Of a stretch of DNA of 64,000 nt, positions 34,306 to 44,300 are shown piece by piece; positions within the stretch are counted from its first letter, which is position 1, and the number at the start of each line of letters is the position of its first letter. Both the position numbers and the translations under genes were made by a program. Source of the stretch: Terriglobia bacterium (lineage in GTDB: Bacteria; Acidobacteriota; Terriglobia; Terriglobales; Acidobacteriaceae); contig JAIQGL010000026.1 of assembly GCA_020072585.1 (NCBI GenBank), positions 1 to 64,000 on the forward strand. The letters are read 5' to 3'. The notes under the pieces are model-generated. The model did not search any database, had not been told where the DNA came from, and was given only the letters and a program-made list of their open reading frames with translations.

Positions 34306-37278
34306 TTAGTGTTTTTCTAATCGCAGTTCAAAGCGTTTAATCAGGGTAGGTGTTATCGGGATCGTGTAATCGCACCTCCCAAACGCGCTAAAGGCTCCCC
34401 ATTCTTGAACGGGAATTTTCTGTTCAAGCGCGCGCTGTGTTTGCTGTAGCGCAACATCGATTGGTTTTTGTAGGGCGAGTTCATGATAAAACGTGTTCAT
34501 TAGATCGTAAGCATGCTTATCGGAAACCCTTGATCGCGCCGCAATAACGCAAGATGCGCCAGCATGAAGAAAAACGTCAGCCAAACTGTCGATGCCTTCC
34601 CCGTTGCTCGGTTTACCGAGCGCAGATTCGCAAGAGGAAAGGACGATCAGTTGACCTGACAGCCTCGCTGTCTTGATCCGGTCGCCTGCAAGCACGTCAT
34701 TTGATGAGCAATCGAGGAGCAGTTCGGAGCCGTCGATGTTATGGGCGGACTGACCATGAACGGCAAGGTGCAAAATACGATACTGAGATACATCGCTTCC
34801 CAAAATGGCGGCTGTAGCCTCGGTCCCCACAAGATGGTTGCTGCCGGACGATGCGAATTTGGCGACCTCCGTCGCCTCTTTGTCAGCCCAGGGCAGCCGC
34901 AGTGACTCTGGACAGGCATTAACATTCGCCGCCGTTACAATCAGCGCATCTTTTAGCTGATCATGCTTTGCGACGCGAGTGTGCCACGCCAAAACCGATG
35001 GAACGACGTCGATCGCTGCAAAGTCAACCAGGCTGGAATGCGATCCCCTTTCGCCATTGCTCGGGATGAGCGATTCAAAGGAGACCTTATTAAGGCCAGC
35101 CTCAGGCGCAACCAGAATTCGCTGGACTATGCCTTTTGATAACATAGCCAGCACCTCAGCTGGCAGGAGGTCGTTCGCAAGGCGTCTTCTGATTTCCTCG
35201 CCCGCGGCAGAATTTCCAGTTAGCAGATAGTCCTTTATCTCGGCTTCTATTTCCTTAGCTGTCTTGAGTTCATGGACGGCAATGCTGTCGCCACGCAGGA
35301 AAAAGCACAGAAGAGGATCATTGGTATCCCCGGCAAAATATGCAAGGGCAATGCTTCCGTCAGCGATTCGAATCGGGCGGAGCAAATTTGGTGCATGCGG
35401 ATCACACCAATTCTCGCCTTTGATCACGGATTGCCCTCGCGCACTTTCCATGCACATGTAGGCCCTCCTAGTATCTCCCTTCGAAGCTAACAAGCGAGTC
35501 ATGGCAAAAAATGGACGCAAATGTTCAGCCTGGTATGTGGCCCGTTCGTCCACCGGAAGGGCAGAGACGAACTGCTGAACAGTCTGAATTGATCGCAATA
35601 TGTGCTGCTGGCCTGCCAGGGTGTTGCCTCTTGCCAGGTAATACCGCCCCAGCAATTCTTCCGTTCTCCACCATTCATCTGGGTTTGGTTTCGGGCTTAG
35701 CTCTTCAGCCTGCTTGAGATAACGCAATGCTGCCGGTAGATCTTTGTCCTTGAGTGAAAGCTCCGCCAGACTATTGAGCGTCTGATCCGTTGCGGTGCTG
35801 TCGGCGGTTCCTTGGGCTCCCTTGACAAGCGACTTGCGGAATTGCTCAATCGCTTCTGCATCGCGGCCTAGAAGTTCGTATGCCACCGCGATGCTGTCCT
35901 CAGTATCGCCGGCATTGTCGTCCGGTCTCCCATTGAGCTTTTCACTTCTCTGGTGAATTTCGCGTGCTTGTAGCAGGTAGCTCAGCCCCGTCTGTGGGTC
36001 CTCCAGGTCTTCCATTATCAGATTGCCCAGATTGTTTAAGTCCTCGGCGATTCGAGATTCATTCTTGTCAACGCCGTCAGTGAACAACTTCCTGTCGATC
36101 TCAAGTGCTTCTTCAAAGTGTGCCTTGGCTGCGCGGTAGTCTCCGAGTCTTCGTTCCAGGGTGCCTTCGTTGATTGCGCAATTGCTCCTTAACCGCACAA
36201 AGCGGAAGTCGGATAGCCTTCTTAAGGCGGCGTGGGATGTACGGTATGCTGACAGTGCGCCTGAAAAATCTCCCATGCGCTGTGAAGCAAGCGCGAAGTT
36301 GGCAAACGTACGCTGCTGATCATACAGGTCAGGATTCCCAAGAGAGTCCCACGTTTGCAAAGCGACCTTGTATTCTTGTACGGCTTTCTCCGGGGACCTT
36401 GATCTTAAGAGCGCGTCGCCGATGCTACTTCTGATCTGGGCGGCCGGACCCCCTGATGGGTATCGTGTCAACTGTTGCTTCAAATCTTCGATAACCTTAG
36501 GCAGTTCATTGGGCTCACCGTGAAGAGCTAGAAGCCGCAGACGTCTTATCTCGTCACTTGCAGCCGGCGCGGCCTGAAACCGGAAGTTCCGGGGTTGGCT
36601 GACCGCAGTCCGCGTTCCGATGAACGCAGTTACTGTCCAGGAATATTCCTCCTTGTCGTGCAGGAGGGCAGCTTCCTGTTGACCAAGCACGAAGAAGCTC
36701 TGCGCAAGCTCCTTCTCCAATACTTTCGTCCCAGATGCTCGGCTCCTGACTTCCACAACATATTTCGTGGCATTAATATCGGTCCATTTGAATTCCTGCC
36801 AAATTGTTACAGTCGCACTGTCGGCTGGCTGAGACAAGGCAAGCTTTTCTGGAGCTCGAAACCCGCTTTCTCCGGTCCCTGCTGAAAATCGATAGACTAG
36901 CAAACTGCCGCCAATAGCGAGTATCAAAGCTGCTGAGACCCAGCGCCATACTAGCGGGAGCCCCTGACTCGCCGGTTTGGCATATCGTGAGCGGCAGGTC
37001 GGGCAGCAGGTCAGGTGCCATTCTTCGAGCCGCCGGCAAACATCCACGCCCGGCTGAAAGCGCTTCCACCGCAGCAAAGCCATGCGCCAAGAGGAAAGGT
37101 GAGGGCCAATGTGCATCAGGGGTTCCCTCACAGCTTCAAAAAAAGCCACACTCCTGTTCAGCAAATCACTACATTCCCGGCACGATCTCGAATGCTCCAG
37201 TAGTTCATCGAGTTCATTCTCTTGATCGACGAGTCCGGGATTGGCAGCCAGACTCTTGAGGTGATCGTGATCAGTCAT
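34306..37278 (-). CDS. Membrane-anchored anti-sigma-like TPR-CHAT protease
   Basis: A 990-residue protein. The N-terminus carries two ZAS-type H-x3-C-x2-C motifs (His29/Cys33/Cys36 and His88/Cys92/Cys95) as in zinc anti-sigma factors. A single membrane helix follows (about 110-130), then a beta-rich segment (about 145-240), TPR-like helical repeats (about 245-620), and a caspase-like CHAT domain whose catalytic dyad is His841 (HLAVHG) and Cys883 (VLSSCES). The sigma factor gene lies immediately upstream with no intergenic base, so this is its likely anti-sigma factor. If the topology is standard, the protease faces the periplasm while the zinc fingers hold the sigma factor in the cytoplasm. 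Confidence 0.8.
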   Translation of the reverse strand: MTDHDHLKSLAANPGLVDQENELDELLEHSRSCRECSDLLNRSVAFFEAVREPLMHIGPHLSSWRMALLRWKRFQPGVDVCRRLEEWHLTCCPTCRSRYAKPASQGLPLVWRWVSAALILAIGGSLLVYRFSAGTGESGFRAPEKLALSQPADSATVTIWQEFKWTDINATKYVVEVRSRASGTKVLEKELAQSFFVLGQQEAALLHDKEEYSWTVTAFIGTRTAVSQPRNFRFQAAPAASDEIRRLRLLALHGEPNELPKVIEDLKQQLTRYPSGGPAAQIRSSIGDALLRSRSPEKAVQEYKVALQTWDSLGNPDLYDQQRTFANFALASQRMGDFSGALSAYRTSHAALRRLSDFRFVRLRSNCAINEGTLERRLGDYRAAKAHFEEALEIDRKLFTDGVDKNESRIAEDLNNLGNLIMEDLEDPQTGLSYLLQAREIHQRSEKLNGRPDDNAGDTEDSIAVAYELLGRDAEAIEQFRKSLVKGAQGTADSTATDQTLNSLAELSLKDKDLPAALRYLKQAEELSPKPNPDEWWRTEELLGRYYLARGNTLAGQQHILRSIQTVQQFVSALPVDERATYQAEHLRPFFAMTRLLASKGDTRRAYMCMESARGQSVIKGENWCDPHAPNLLRPIRIADGSIALAYFAGDTNDPLLCFFLRGDSIAVHELKTAKEIEAEIKDYLLTGNSAAGEEIRRRLANDLLPAEVLAMLSKGIVQRILVAPEAGLNKVSFESLIPSNGERGSHSSLVDFAAIDVVPSVLAWHTRVAKHDQLKDALIVTAANVNACPESLRLPWADKEATEVAKFASSGSNHLVGTEATAAILGSDVSQYRILHLAVHGQSAHNIDGSELLLDCSSNDVLAGDRIKTARLSGQLIVLSSCESALGKPSNGEGIDSLADVFLHAGASCVIAARSRVSDKHAYDLMNTFYHELALQKPIDVALQQTQRALEQKIPVQEWGAFSAFGRCDYTIPITPTLIKRFELRLEKH

Positions 37279-38073
37279 TTAGGCGCTCCCCTCTAATGCT
37301 TCCACGGTCTGGTCTGCACGAGCCAGAACAATAGCCGGGAGCTGCACATCCTTCTTCATCTCCAGATACCGCACGTCGTCTTTGTAGCCTGTCTTCTTAG
37401 ACCGCAGGGAATACTGGCCTTTTTGAAGGAGCACCATGCTGAATTGACCGTGCTCATCCGTTAGCGTTCGGCGATACTCTGCGATTTTTACGCCTCGGGC
37501 GGTAATCTCCGCCGAAGACAAGGACTTAGCGTCATCATCGGTGACGGCGCCGGAAAGACGAACGCATTTCAAAATCCTTCCAAGCTGTTCAACAGCGCGC
37601 GCATAGTAATGTCTGGCGGTCGACTCCGGCAGCTCATTCTGAGCGGCGACGAACGCAAACGTATTTCCTTCCACCAAGCGCTGAACCAGAATAGCCTTAT
37701 GTGGATCGGGCAATTGTCCTATCGCCCTCCAGAGATCGAGGCACTGCTCTTTGGCGGAATTCGGTTTGTGAAAACGGTTGATGGGGAGATTAAGAGATGT
37801 GCTGAGTTCGCCTACTTCGTCCATTGATTCCAGGCTCTGCGGTGCACGCACGCGTTGCCGCAGGACATCATATACGCGATAGGGGGTAACCGCCCTAGCG
37901 AACGCCTCGGGTTCGTCGATCTTGCTATCTTTCTCCAACAATTCCAGCGAGACCGTCTGAACAATATCATCAACATCCGCAGCATCGAGCTTGTGGGACA
38001 TTCCTGATGCCCACTTTCTGATCTTGCCGTGCTGCGCTTCGAGCCACTTGCCAATCTTGCTCCTGTTCGACAT
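37279..38073 (-). CDS. ECF-like sigma factor with C-terminal carboxypeptidase-regulatory-like domain
   Basis: A 264-residue protein. Residues 10-75 resemble sigma region 2 (DVDDIVQTVSLELLEK) and residues about 110-170 region 4 (LPDPHKAILVQRLVEG ... ESTARHYYARAVEQLGRILK). The last 90 residues form a beta-sandwich of the carboxypeptidase-regulatory/Cna-B type (SGAVTDDDAKSLSSAEI, TLTDEHGQFSMVL, YSLRSKKTGYKD). Such domains normally occur in secreted proteins, so joining one to a cytoplasmic sigma factor is unusual. The stop codon is directly followed by the TPR-CHAT start, so the genes are coupled and probably form a sigma/anti-sigma pair. Confidence 0.78.
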   Translation of the reverse strand: MSNRSKIGKWLEAQHGKIRKWASGMSHKLDAADVDDIVQTVSLELLEKDSKIDEPEAFARAVTPYRVYDVLRQRVRAPQSLESMDEVGELSTSLNLPINRFHKPNSAKEQCLDLWRAIGQLPDPHKAILVQRLVEGNTFAFVAAQNELPESTARHYYARAVEQLGRILKCVRLSGAVTDDDAKSLSSAEITARGVKIAEYRRTLTDEHGQFSMVLLQKGQYSLRSKKTGYKDDVRYLEMKKDVQLPAIVLARADQTVEALEGSA

Positions 38074-38396
38074 GAAACAGGCCTTTCGCAGTACCTTGCG
38101 GCGCCCCCGCGCTTGGAATGGATATGATGCAGCATTGTAGCGTTCAAATCCCGAAAATGCATTCTTTTTACTGGGTGCGGTATTGAAACTCCGATCGGGT
38201 GTAAATAAGCGGATCGATTTTTAGCGGGCTCGGTCAATCAAGAAGGATGAGTGATGTCGTATGTAAACTTATGATGTGAGGGAGGTTACGAGAGTACAAA
38301 TTTTTCTTGCGGAAATGAGAGCTGGATCTCGCCTTAGTACTGAACGCACTTTCAAACGAGCGGCCCCTTTTCGAATTCAAGTGCGAGGAGCGGTTT
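38074..38396. other. Divergent promoter region, sigma factor and S53 peptidase
   Basis: 323 bases between divergent genes. GAGGAG sits seven bases before the S53 ATG. No clear -10/-35 pair or repeat was identified. If the sigma factor controls the peptidase gene, its promoter would lie here. Confidence 0.4.
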
Positions 38397-41300
38397 ATGC
38401 AGGCTCATTCCGCGGCAAACTGTGCAGCTAGGAAACTTCGTACATCCCTTTACGCACTCTTCGCAATCATGTGCTTCATCACGACTAACGTTTGCGCGCA
38501 GCAATTGCCTTCAAGCAAAGGGCTTGCTCGACCCCGTATCACTCAACCGATTGATGATGCCATAAGCATCCGCCTGCCAGACAGTAAGCCCCGTGTTTTG
38601 AAGAATGCTACTGACTGGGGTCGAATGGATCCCGGCGTAAAACTAGAGCACTTGATTTTAGTCCTCCAGGCTAGCCCCGAGCAGGAGCACGCACTAAACA
38701 CCTTGCTTGACCAGCAACAGGACAAGACCTCACCGAACTACCATCGATGGCTGACGCCCGACGACTTTGGACAACGGTTTGGTGTGGCTCCTGAAGATCT
38801 GCAAAAAGTAGCGGATTGGCTCGGTACACACAATTTGGCAGTCGAAAAAATTACTGCCAGCCGCCGCGGTGTCATATTTGGGGGCACAGCAGGAGATGTC
38901 GAGAGAGCATTTCATACCGAGATTCACCGGTATTTAGTTAACGGCGAGCATCATTTCTCTAATAGCACCGACATATCAATACCGGGGGCCTTGCACCCAA
39001 TAGTTTCTGGGGTTCATGCGATCAATGATTTTGGGCCCAAACCGCTTCATTCGATCACCAGTTCGATGCTTGGCCCTGGCATTGGTATGAACGCGCTGTT
39101 TACAGGAGTAGCTTCAGCGCATTTTCTTGCTCCTGGGGATTTCGCCACTATCTACAACACCGCCCCCCTGCTCAATCGGGGCTTCGACGGTACGGGTGTT
39201 AAGATCGCGATCATCAGTCTGTCCGACATTGATCCACAAAATGTACTGAATTTCAGGAGCCTCTTTCTTCCCGGATATCCTGTCAATGCTCCCACACTGT
39301 TTACTCCAGGCCAAGATCCTCAGCGTACAGCTGATGTCAATGAAGTGGAAGCCGACCTTGATATCGAGTGGGCAGGAGCTATAGCACCAGGAGCAACCAT
39401 TATTAATGTGGCGTCGACCTCTCTTGAGACTGCTGCCACATATGCAGTTGATGCAAACGTTGCTGACATCATCAGCGTAAGTTTCGGGAGCTGTGAGGTT
39501 CCCGCGAGCAGCATTTACCAAACTCTTTGGGCACAGGCTGCCGCTCAGGGGATTACCGTTTTCGTCTCGTCGGGCGACACTGGGGTCGCTGGTTGCGATG
39601 CACAGAGAGCGACGGCCGCCCAATTCAGATATGCGGTAAATATGATTGCATCTACTCCATACAACATTGCAGTTGGTGGAACGGAATTCAGCGAAAATAT
39701 TGGAAATGCGCTTTACTGGGACACAACAAATGGCTCCAACCTTGCCTCAGCACTTACCTACATTCCCGAACAGGTCTGGAATGAGACTTGTGCAAACAAC
39801 ACAGTGACTGGCGACGGCACCGATTGCGATTCCGGAACAGGCCTATGGTCAAGCAGCGGCGGTGTCAGCATCCTTTACAGTAAACCTAATTGGCAGATCG
39901 GCCCCGGGGTTCCTTTAGCAGACCCGATTTCGGTGCAAACACCAATACCGGGCCCACATCGATACCTTCCGGATGTTGCGTTGGCAGCAGCGATGCACGA
40001 TGGTTACATGGTTTGTACATTCAGTTCTGGGTGTTCTCTCCTAGGGTCTCTATGGACTGGTGAGGTTGCGGACGGTACCTCCGCAGCCGCTCCCTCGTTC
40101 GCCGGCATTCAAGCAATCATAGATCAGCAATACGGCCGCCAGGGCCAGGCCAACTATGTTTACTATCAATTGGCCGCAAAGCCCATTTCTGGTTCCTGCG
40201 ACTCAACCAGTCCTAACGGCCCTGATCCGCGATGCATTTTCCGCGACATAACGATGGGCAGCAATCGGGTACCCTGCGTGGTCGGTGCCTCCAATCCCGA
40301 TTGTCCCTTAAGTGGCATATTTGCGAACTCTCTTGCAACGAGCGGTTATGATCTGGCAACAGGCTTGGGCTCGGTAAATGCGGCCAATTTGTTTGACAAC
40401 TGGTTGCAGGCAACCCCCCGCAGCACCACCTTGCAGCTGGAGATCACGAATCCTTCGAGCGCCGTTGCCAGCCCCGGGCAGCCCGTTGTCTTGACAGCTA
40501 TGCTGACGGTCCCAGACAACGCCTGGGGACCACCACCAACAGGAGTGGTAACAATCTTTGACGGTACGACACAATTGGGACAGTTCCAACCTTTGGTACT
40601 CGATTCGACGAAGACAGAGTACATAACCACTTTCACGACGTCATTTTCGTCGACCGGCACTCACAGCATCCAGGCACGCTATTCTGATTCAAATGGTAAC
40701 TATCTGGGCGCGACGTCGCCGTCGCTGACGGTTACGATCCAGGCGGCGCAGACGTTACCGACTCTTACAAGCCTTGCAATTAACCCATCTTCCATAACAA
40801 CTGGTCAGACAGCAATGGTCACGGCCACGCTGAGCGGACCAGCACCAAACAGCGGGGCTCAAATAGGGTTGACCTCGTCAAACTCGAGTGTTTTTCCGTT
40901 ACCGGCGACGATCAACGTCGCCCCTGGCCAAAGCAGCGGAACCACGCCTCCAATCGTCCCCGGAACCGTATCCAGCACGACAAGCGTCACCGTGCAGGGC
41001 TCTTATAACTCTAGCTCACAAATCGCCACAGTCACTATAGGTCCTGCGTCGACCAGTTCTGTCTTGATATCGCTGAACGCTGCTCAGACAAGCGTCACTC
41101 CCGGCCAGACGGTCACTTTTACTGCGGTGCTTTCAGGAGCGAATGGACCTGCTCCAACCGGTTCTCTGTCTTTCTTCGATACGTTTAACGGAGTGGCTAC
41201 CCTCGTTGGCACTGGGGCACTCTCTGCGGGACCTTCAGGCGGTCAGTACACAGCTTCTGGCTCCGAGCAGCTTAACGCAGTTGGCGTTCATGCAATCACG

Positions 41301-44300
41301 GCGATTTACAACGGTGACGTTCACTATGGAAGTGCGATTTCGAACGTTGCTAATATCGTCGTGCAACAATCACAAAGCGGTCCAGTGCTCGCGAGCCTGA
41401 CGATCACTCCTTTCTCAATCGTGGGCGGTTTTTCTCCTCAGGGAGTGATTACTTTGACCGGCCCCGCTCCGGTAGGAACAACTGTTTTCCTGAAAAGCAA
41501 CAATACGGCATTTGCCCAGGTGCCGGCACAAGTCGATGTCACTGCGGGCGCCACCACCCGGGCTTTTCTCATCACTACCTTTTTCACCACCGGTACGCAG
41601 GGCGCCACAATTACTGCAGATTACAACAACACTCTTGCCGGGGCTAGCTTGACCGTACTACCGGTAGGAATAAGCGGAGTAAGCTTCTTCCCAAATAGTG
41701 TCACAGCAGGAACACCGGCAAATATCACGGTATTTCTGACTGGGCCTGCTGCTCCAGGGACAATTCTGTCTCTGGTTAGCTCTGATCCTTCTGTGCTTCA
41801 GGTTCCGAGCTCCGTTCCGCTACCCACTGGAGCGACCAGCGTGTCAGTCACCGGCGCAACTTCACCGGTAGCCCTGCAAACCTCGGTCACGTTGACCGCA
41901 ACATACAATCTAAATGCTGGACAAGCCTCCCTCACCGTGGTTCCCGCTCCGCCGATCACGCTCAATAGCTTCAGCTTCAGCCCAGGAACGATCACGGGTG
42001 GATCTTCCGTGAGCGGTACGGTGTTCCTGACAGGCGCGGCCCCTTCAGGAGGTGCATCCGTTTCGATTTCGTCTTCCAGCGGCCTTGTACCCTCGATCGT
42101 CGTCACAGTGCCTGAGGGAAGCGTGTCTGCGCCGTTCACGCTCACGAGCGGGGCCGTGGGCACGGTTACGAATGTTTCCTTGACCGCGAGTTATGGAGGG
42201 ATTTCTCAAACTGGAACCTTGACGCTAGTTCCTCCACTGCCGTTCCTCGCTTCATTGAGCTTCAGTCCATCCACGATTGATAGCGGACTCACAACCACCG
42301 GCACGGTCACACTCACGGCGCCCGCGCCGCTTGGGGGAGCGGGCATTGCACTGTCGAACGATGTGGGTTTCCCTGTCGCCGGAGTTTCATCAAGCTTCAA
42401 CACCTTTGTGCCGGCAGGAAGCATATCAGCAACATTCACGATACACACTTCTCCGATCCAATTTATCGCTCGAGTCACTGTCGTTGCGTCATACAACGGA
42501 GGGTCAGTAAGAGCGCCTCTGACAATTGTGCCGCCTGGCACGCCTACGGGGCCGAGTTCTCTCAGCCTGAGTCCTTCAACCACTGTTGGGGGAACCCAAT
42601 CGACGGGCACGATCCAACTCACCAACCCGGCGCCTGCAGGCGGCTTGCCTGTCTCGCTCGCGAGCGACAGCACTTCTGCCAGCGTGCCACTTTCGATCAC
42701 GGTTCCAGCAGGAGCTACGGCCGCCGCATTCTCCATCGGTACTCTCCCGGTTTCAGGGATTTCAACCGCTACGATCACCGCGAGCAGCAATGGAGTTTCC
42801 CAAAGCACCTTGCTCACTCTCACGCCCACTGGCCCGTCACCGGCAGGAAGCCCCGTGCCCTTGTTGACTGCACCCCTTGCGCCTGTCAGTCAGACTCCCG
42901 GGGGGGCCGATCTTAGTCTCACATTAAAGGGAACAGGGTTTGTGCCGGGAGCCAAGGTACTCCTTGACGGCAATCCTTTGGCGACAACCTTTGTCAGTAG
43001 TTCCATCTTACAAACTGTATTGCCAGGAGCAAATGTGCGCGGAAATCTCTCAGGAGCCGTGAGTGTTGCCAATAACGGCTCACTCGCATCATCCAACAGA
43101 CTGCCTTTGCACCTGACGTTCCCCACGTCTGCCCCGGTCTTTACGAACTCATCGTTGTCACTCTCGGGATCGCCAAGAGGAGCAGCTTTTGCTGATTTCA
43201 ATCGCGATGGCAAATTGGACATGGTGATCGGGAAGAGCGACGGTACTGGGATCACCGTCCTTCTCGGCAACGGCGATGGAACGTTCGGACCCGAGCTATT
43301 GCTGCCAACGATAGATCCTTTTTCTGTTATCGCAGCCGACTTTAACGCTGATGGTAAACCGGACATCGCGGCGATTTGCGGTTCAGTGGTCTTGGTGTTC
43401 CTGGGCAACGGTGACGGTACCTTCACCAATGGACCACGGATTCCCTTGCCGTCATCGTCGGGAAATGATCTTGTCGCCGGCGACTTCAATGCTGACGGCA
43501 GATTGGATATCGCGGTCACAGGCGCGCCTGGCGTTTGGGTCCTGTTGGGAAACGGCGATGGCACCTTCCAATCCCCCGCAAATTCTGGAACGGTGGCCTT
43601 TCCCACCAGCATAGCGGCTGCGGACTTCAATCAAGATGGGAAGCTCGACCTTGTAGTCAACGATTCTTCCAACCAAAGTGTGGCGATTCTGTTCGGCAAT
43701 GGTGATGGCACGTTCCAGGCGCAGAGCGAAGTGTCGACAAATGGGTTTGCCAACTCTTTAACGGTTGCTGATTTCAATGGTGACGGCTTTCCAGACATTG
43801 CGGTCGCAAATCAAGGTCCGATCGGAAGTGCTGGGGCAGGTCTTGCGGTTCTGCTGGGCAGAGGAGACGGCACATTCTCGCCGGCTGTGAATTACTTCGC
43901 AGGCGAGAATTTCTTCTTCGTGACTACGGACGACATGAATGGTGACGGAAAGCTCGACTTGCTGGCAGTGCCGACGCAGTTTGCAAGAACGTCGAATATC
44001 CTGGTGCTGGGCAACGGGGACGGCACGTTCAGCCCGACCGCGATTCCCGTGGGTGGCACGCCCACTGGATCTCCACTCTTCATTGCTGACATCAACGACG
44101 ACGGTGCACCCGATGTTCTGGTGACGACGACCGCATCCGGCAGCCTGCCGCTTCTTATCCAGTCGATCGCACCAATTCTTCAGGTCACACCCGCAACAAT
44201 ATCTTTCGATGCAATCCAGGGCGGCTCTGCAATCCCCCCCGTCTCGGTGACGATTGCGAACACTGGCGGAGGAACGGCATCGTGGACGGCGACGGCTTCA

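Noticed and set aside
34306-38073. A gasdermin or CRISPR type III-E defence system around the CHAT protein
   Set aside because: No gasdermin-like protein, Cas gene or repeat array is present; the partners are a sigma factor and zinc-finger motifs.
42206-42829. Long minus-strand open frames inside the S53 peptidase gene, such as 42206-42829 and 45431-45799
   Set aside because: They mirror the repetitive Thr/Ser/Val-rich coding strand, have no ribosome binding sites and no family signature.
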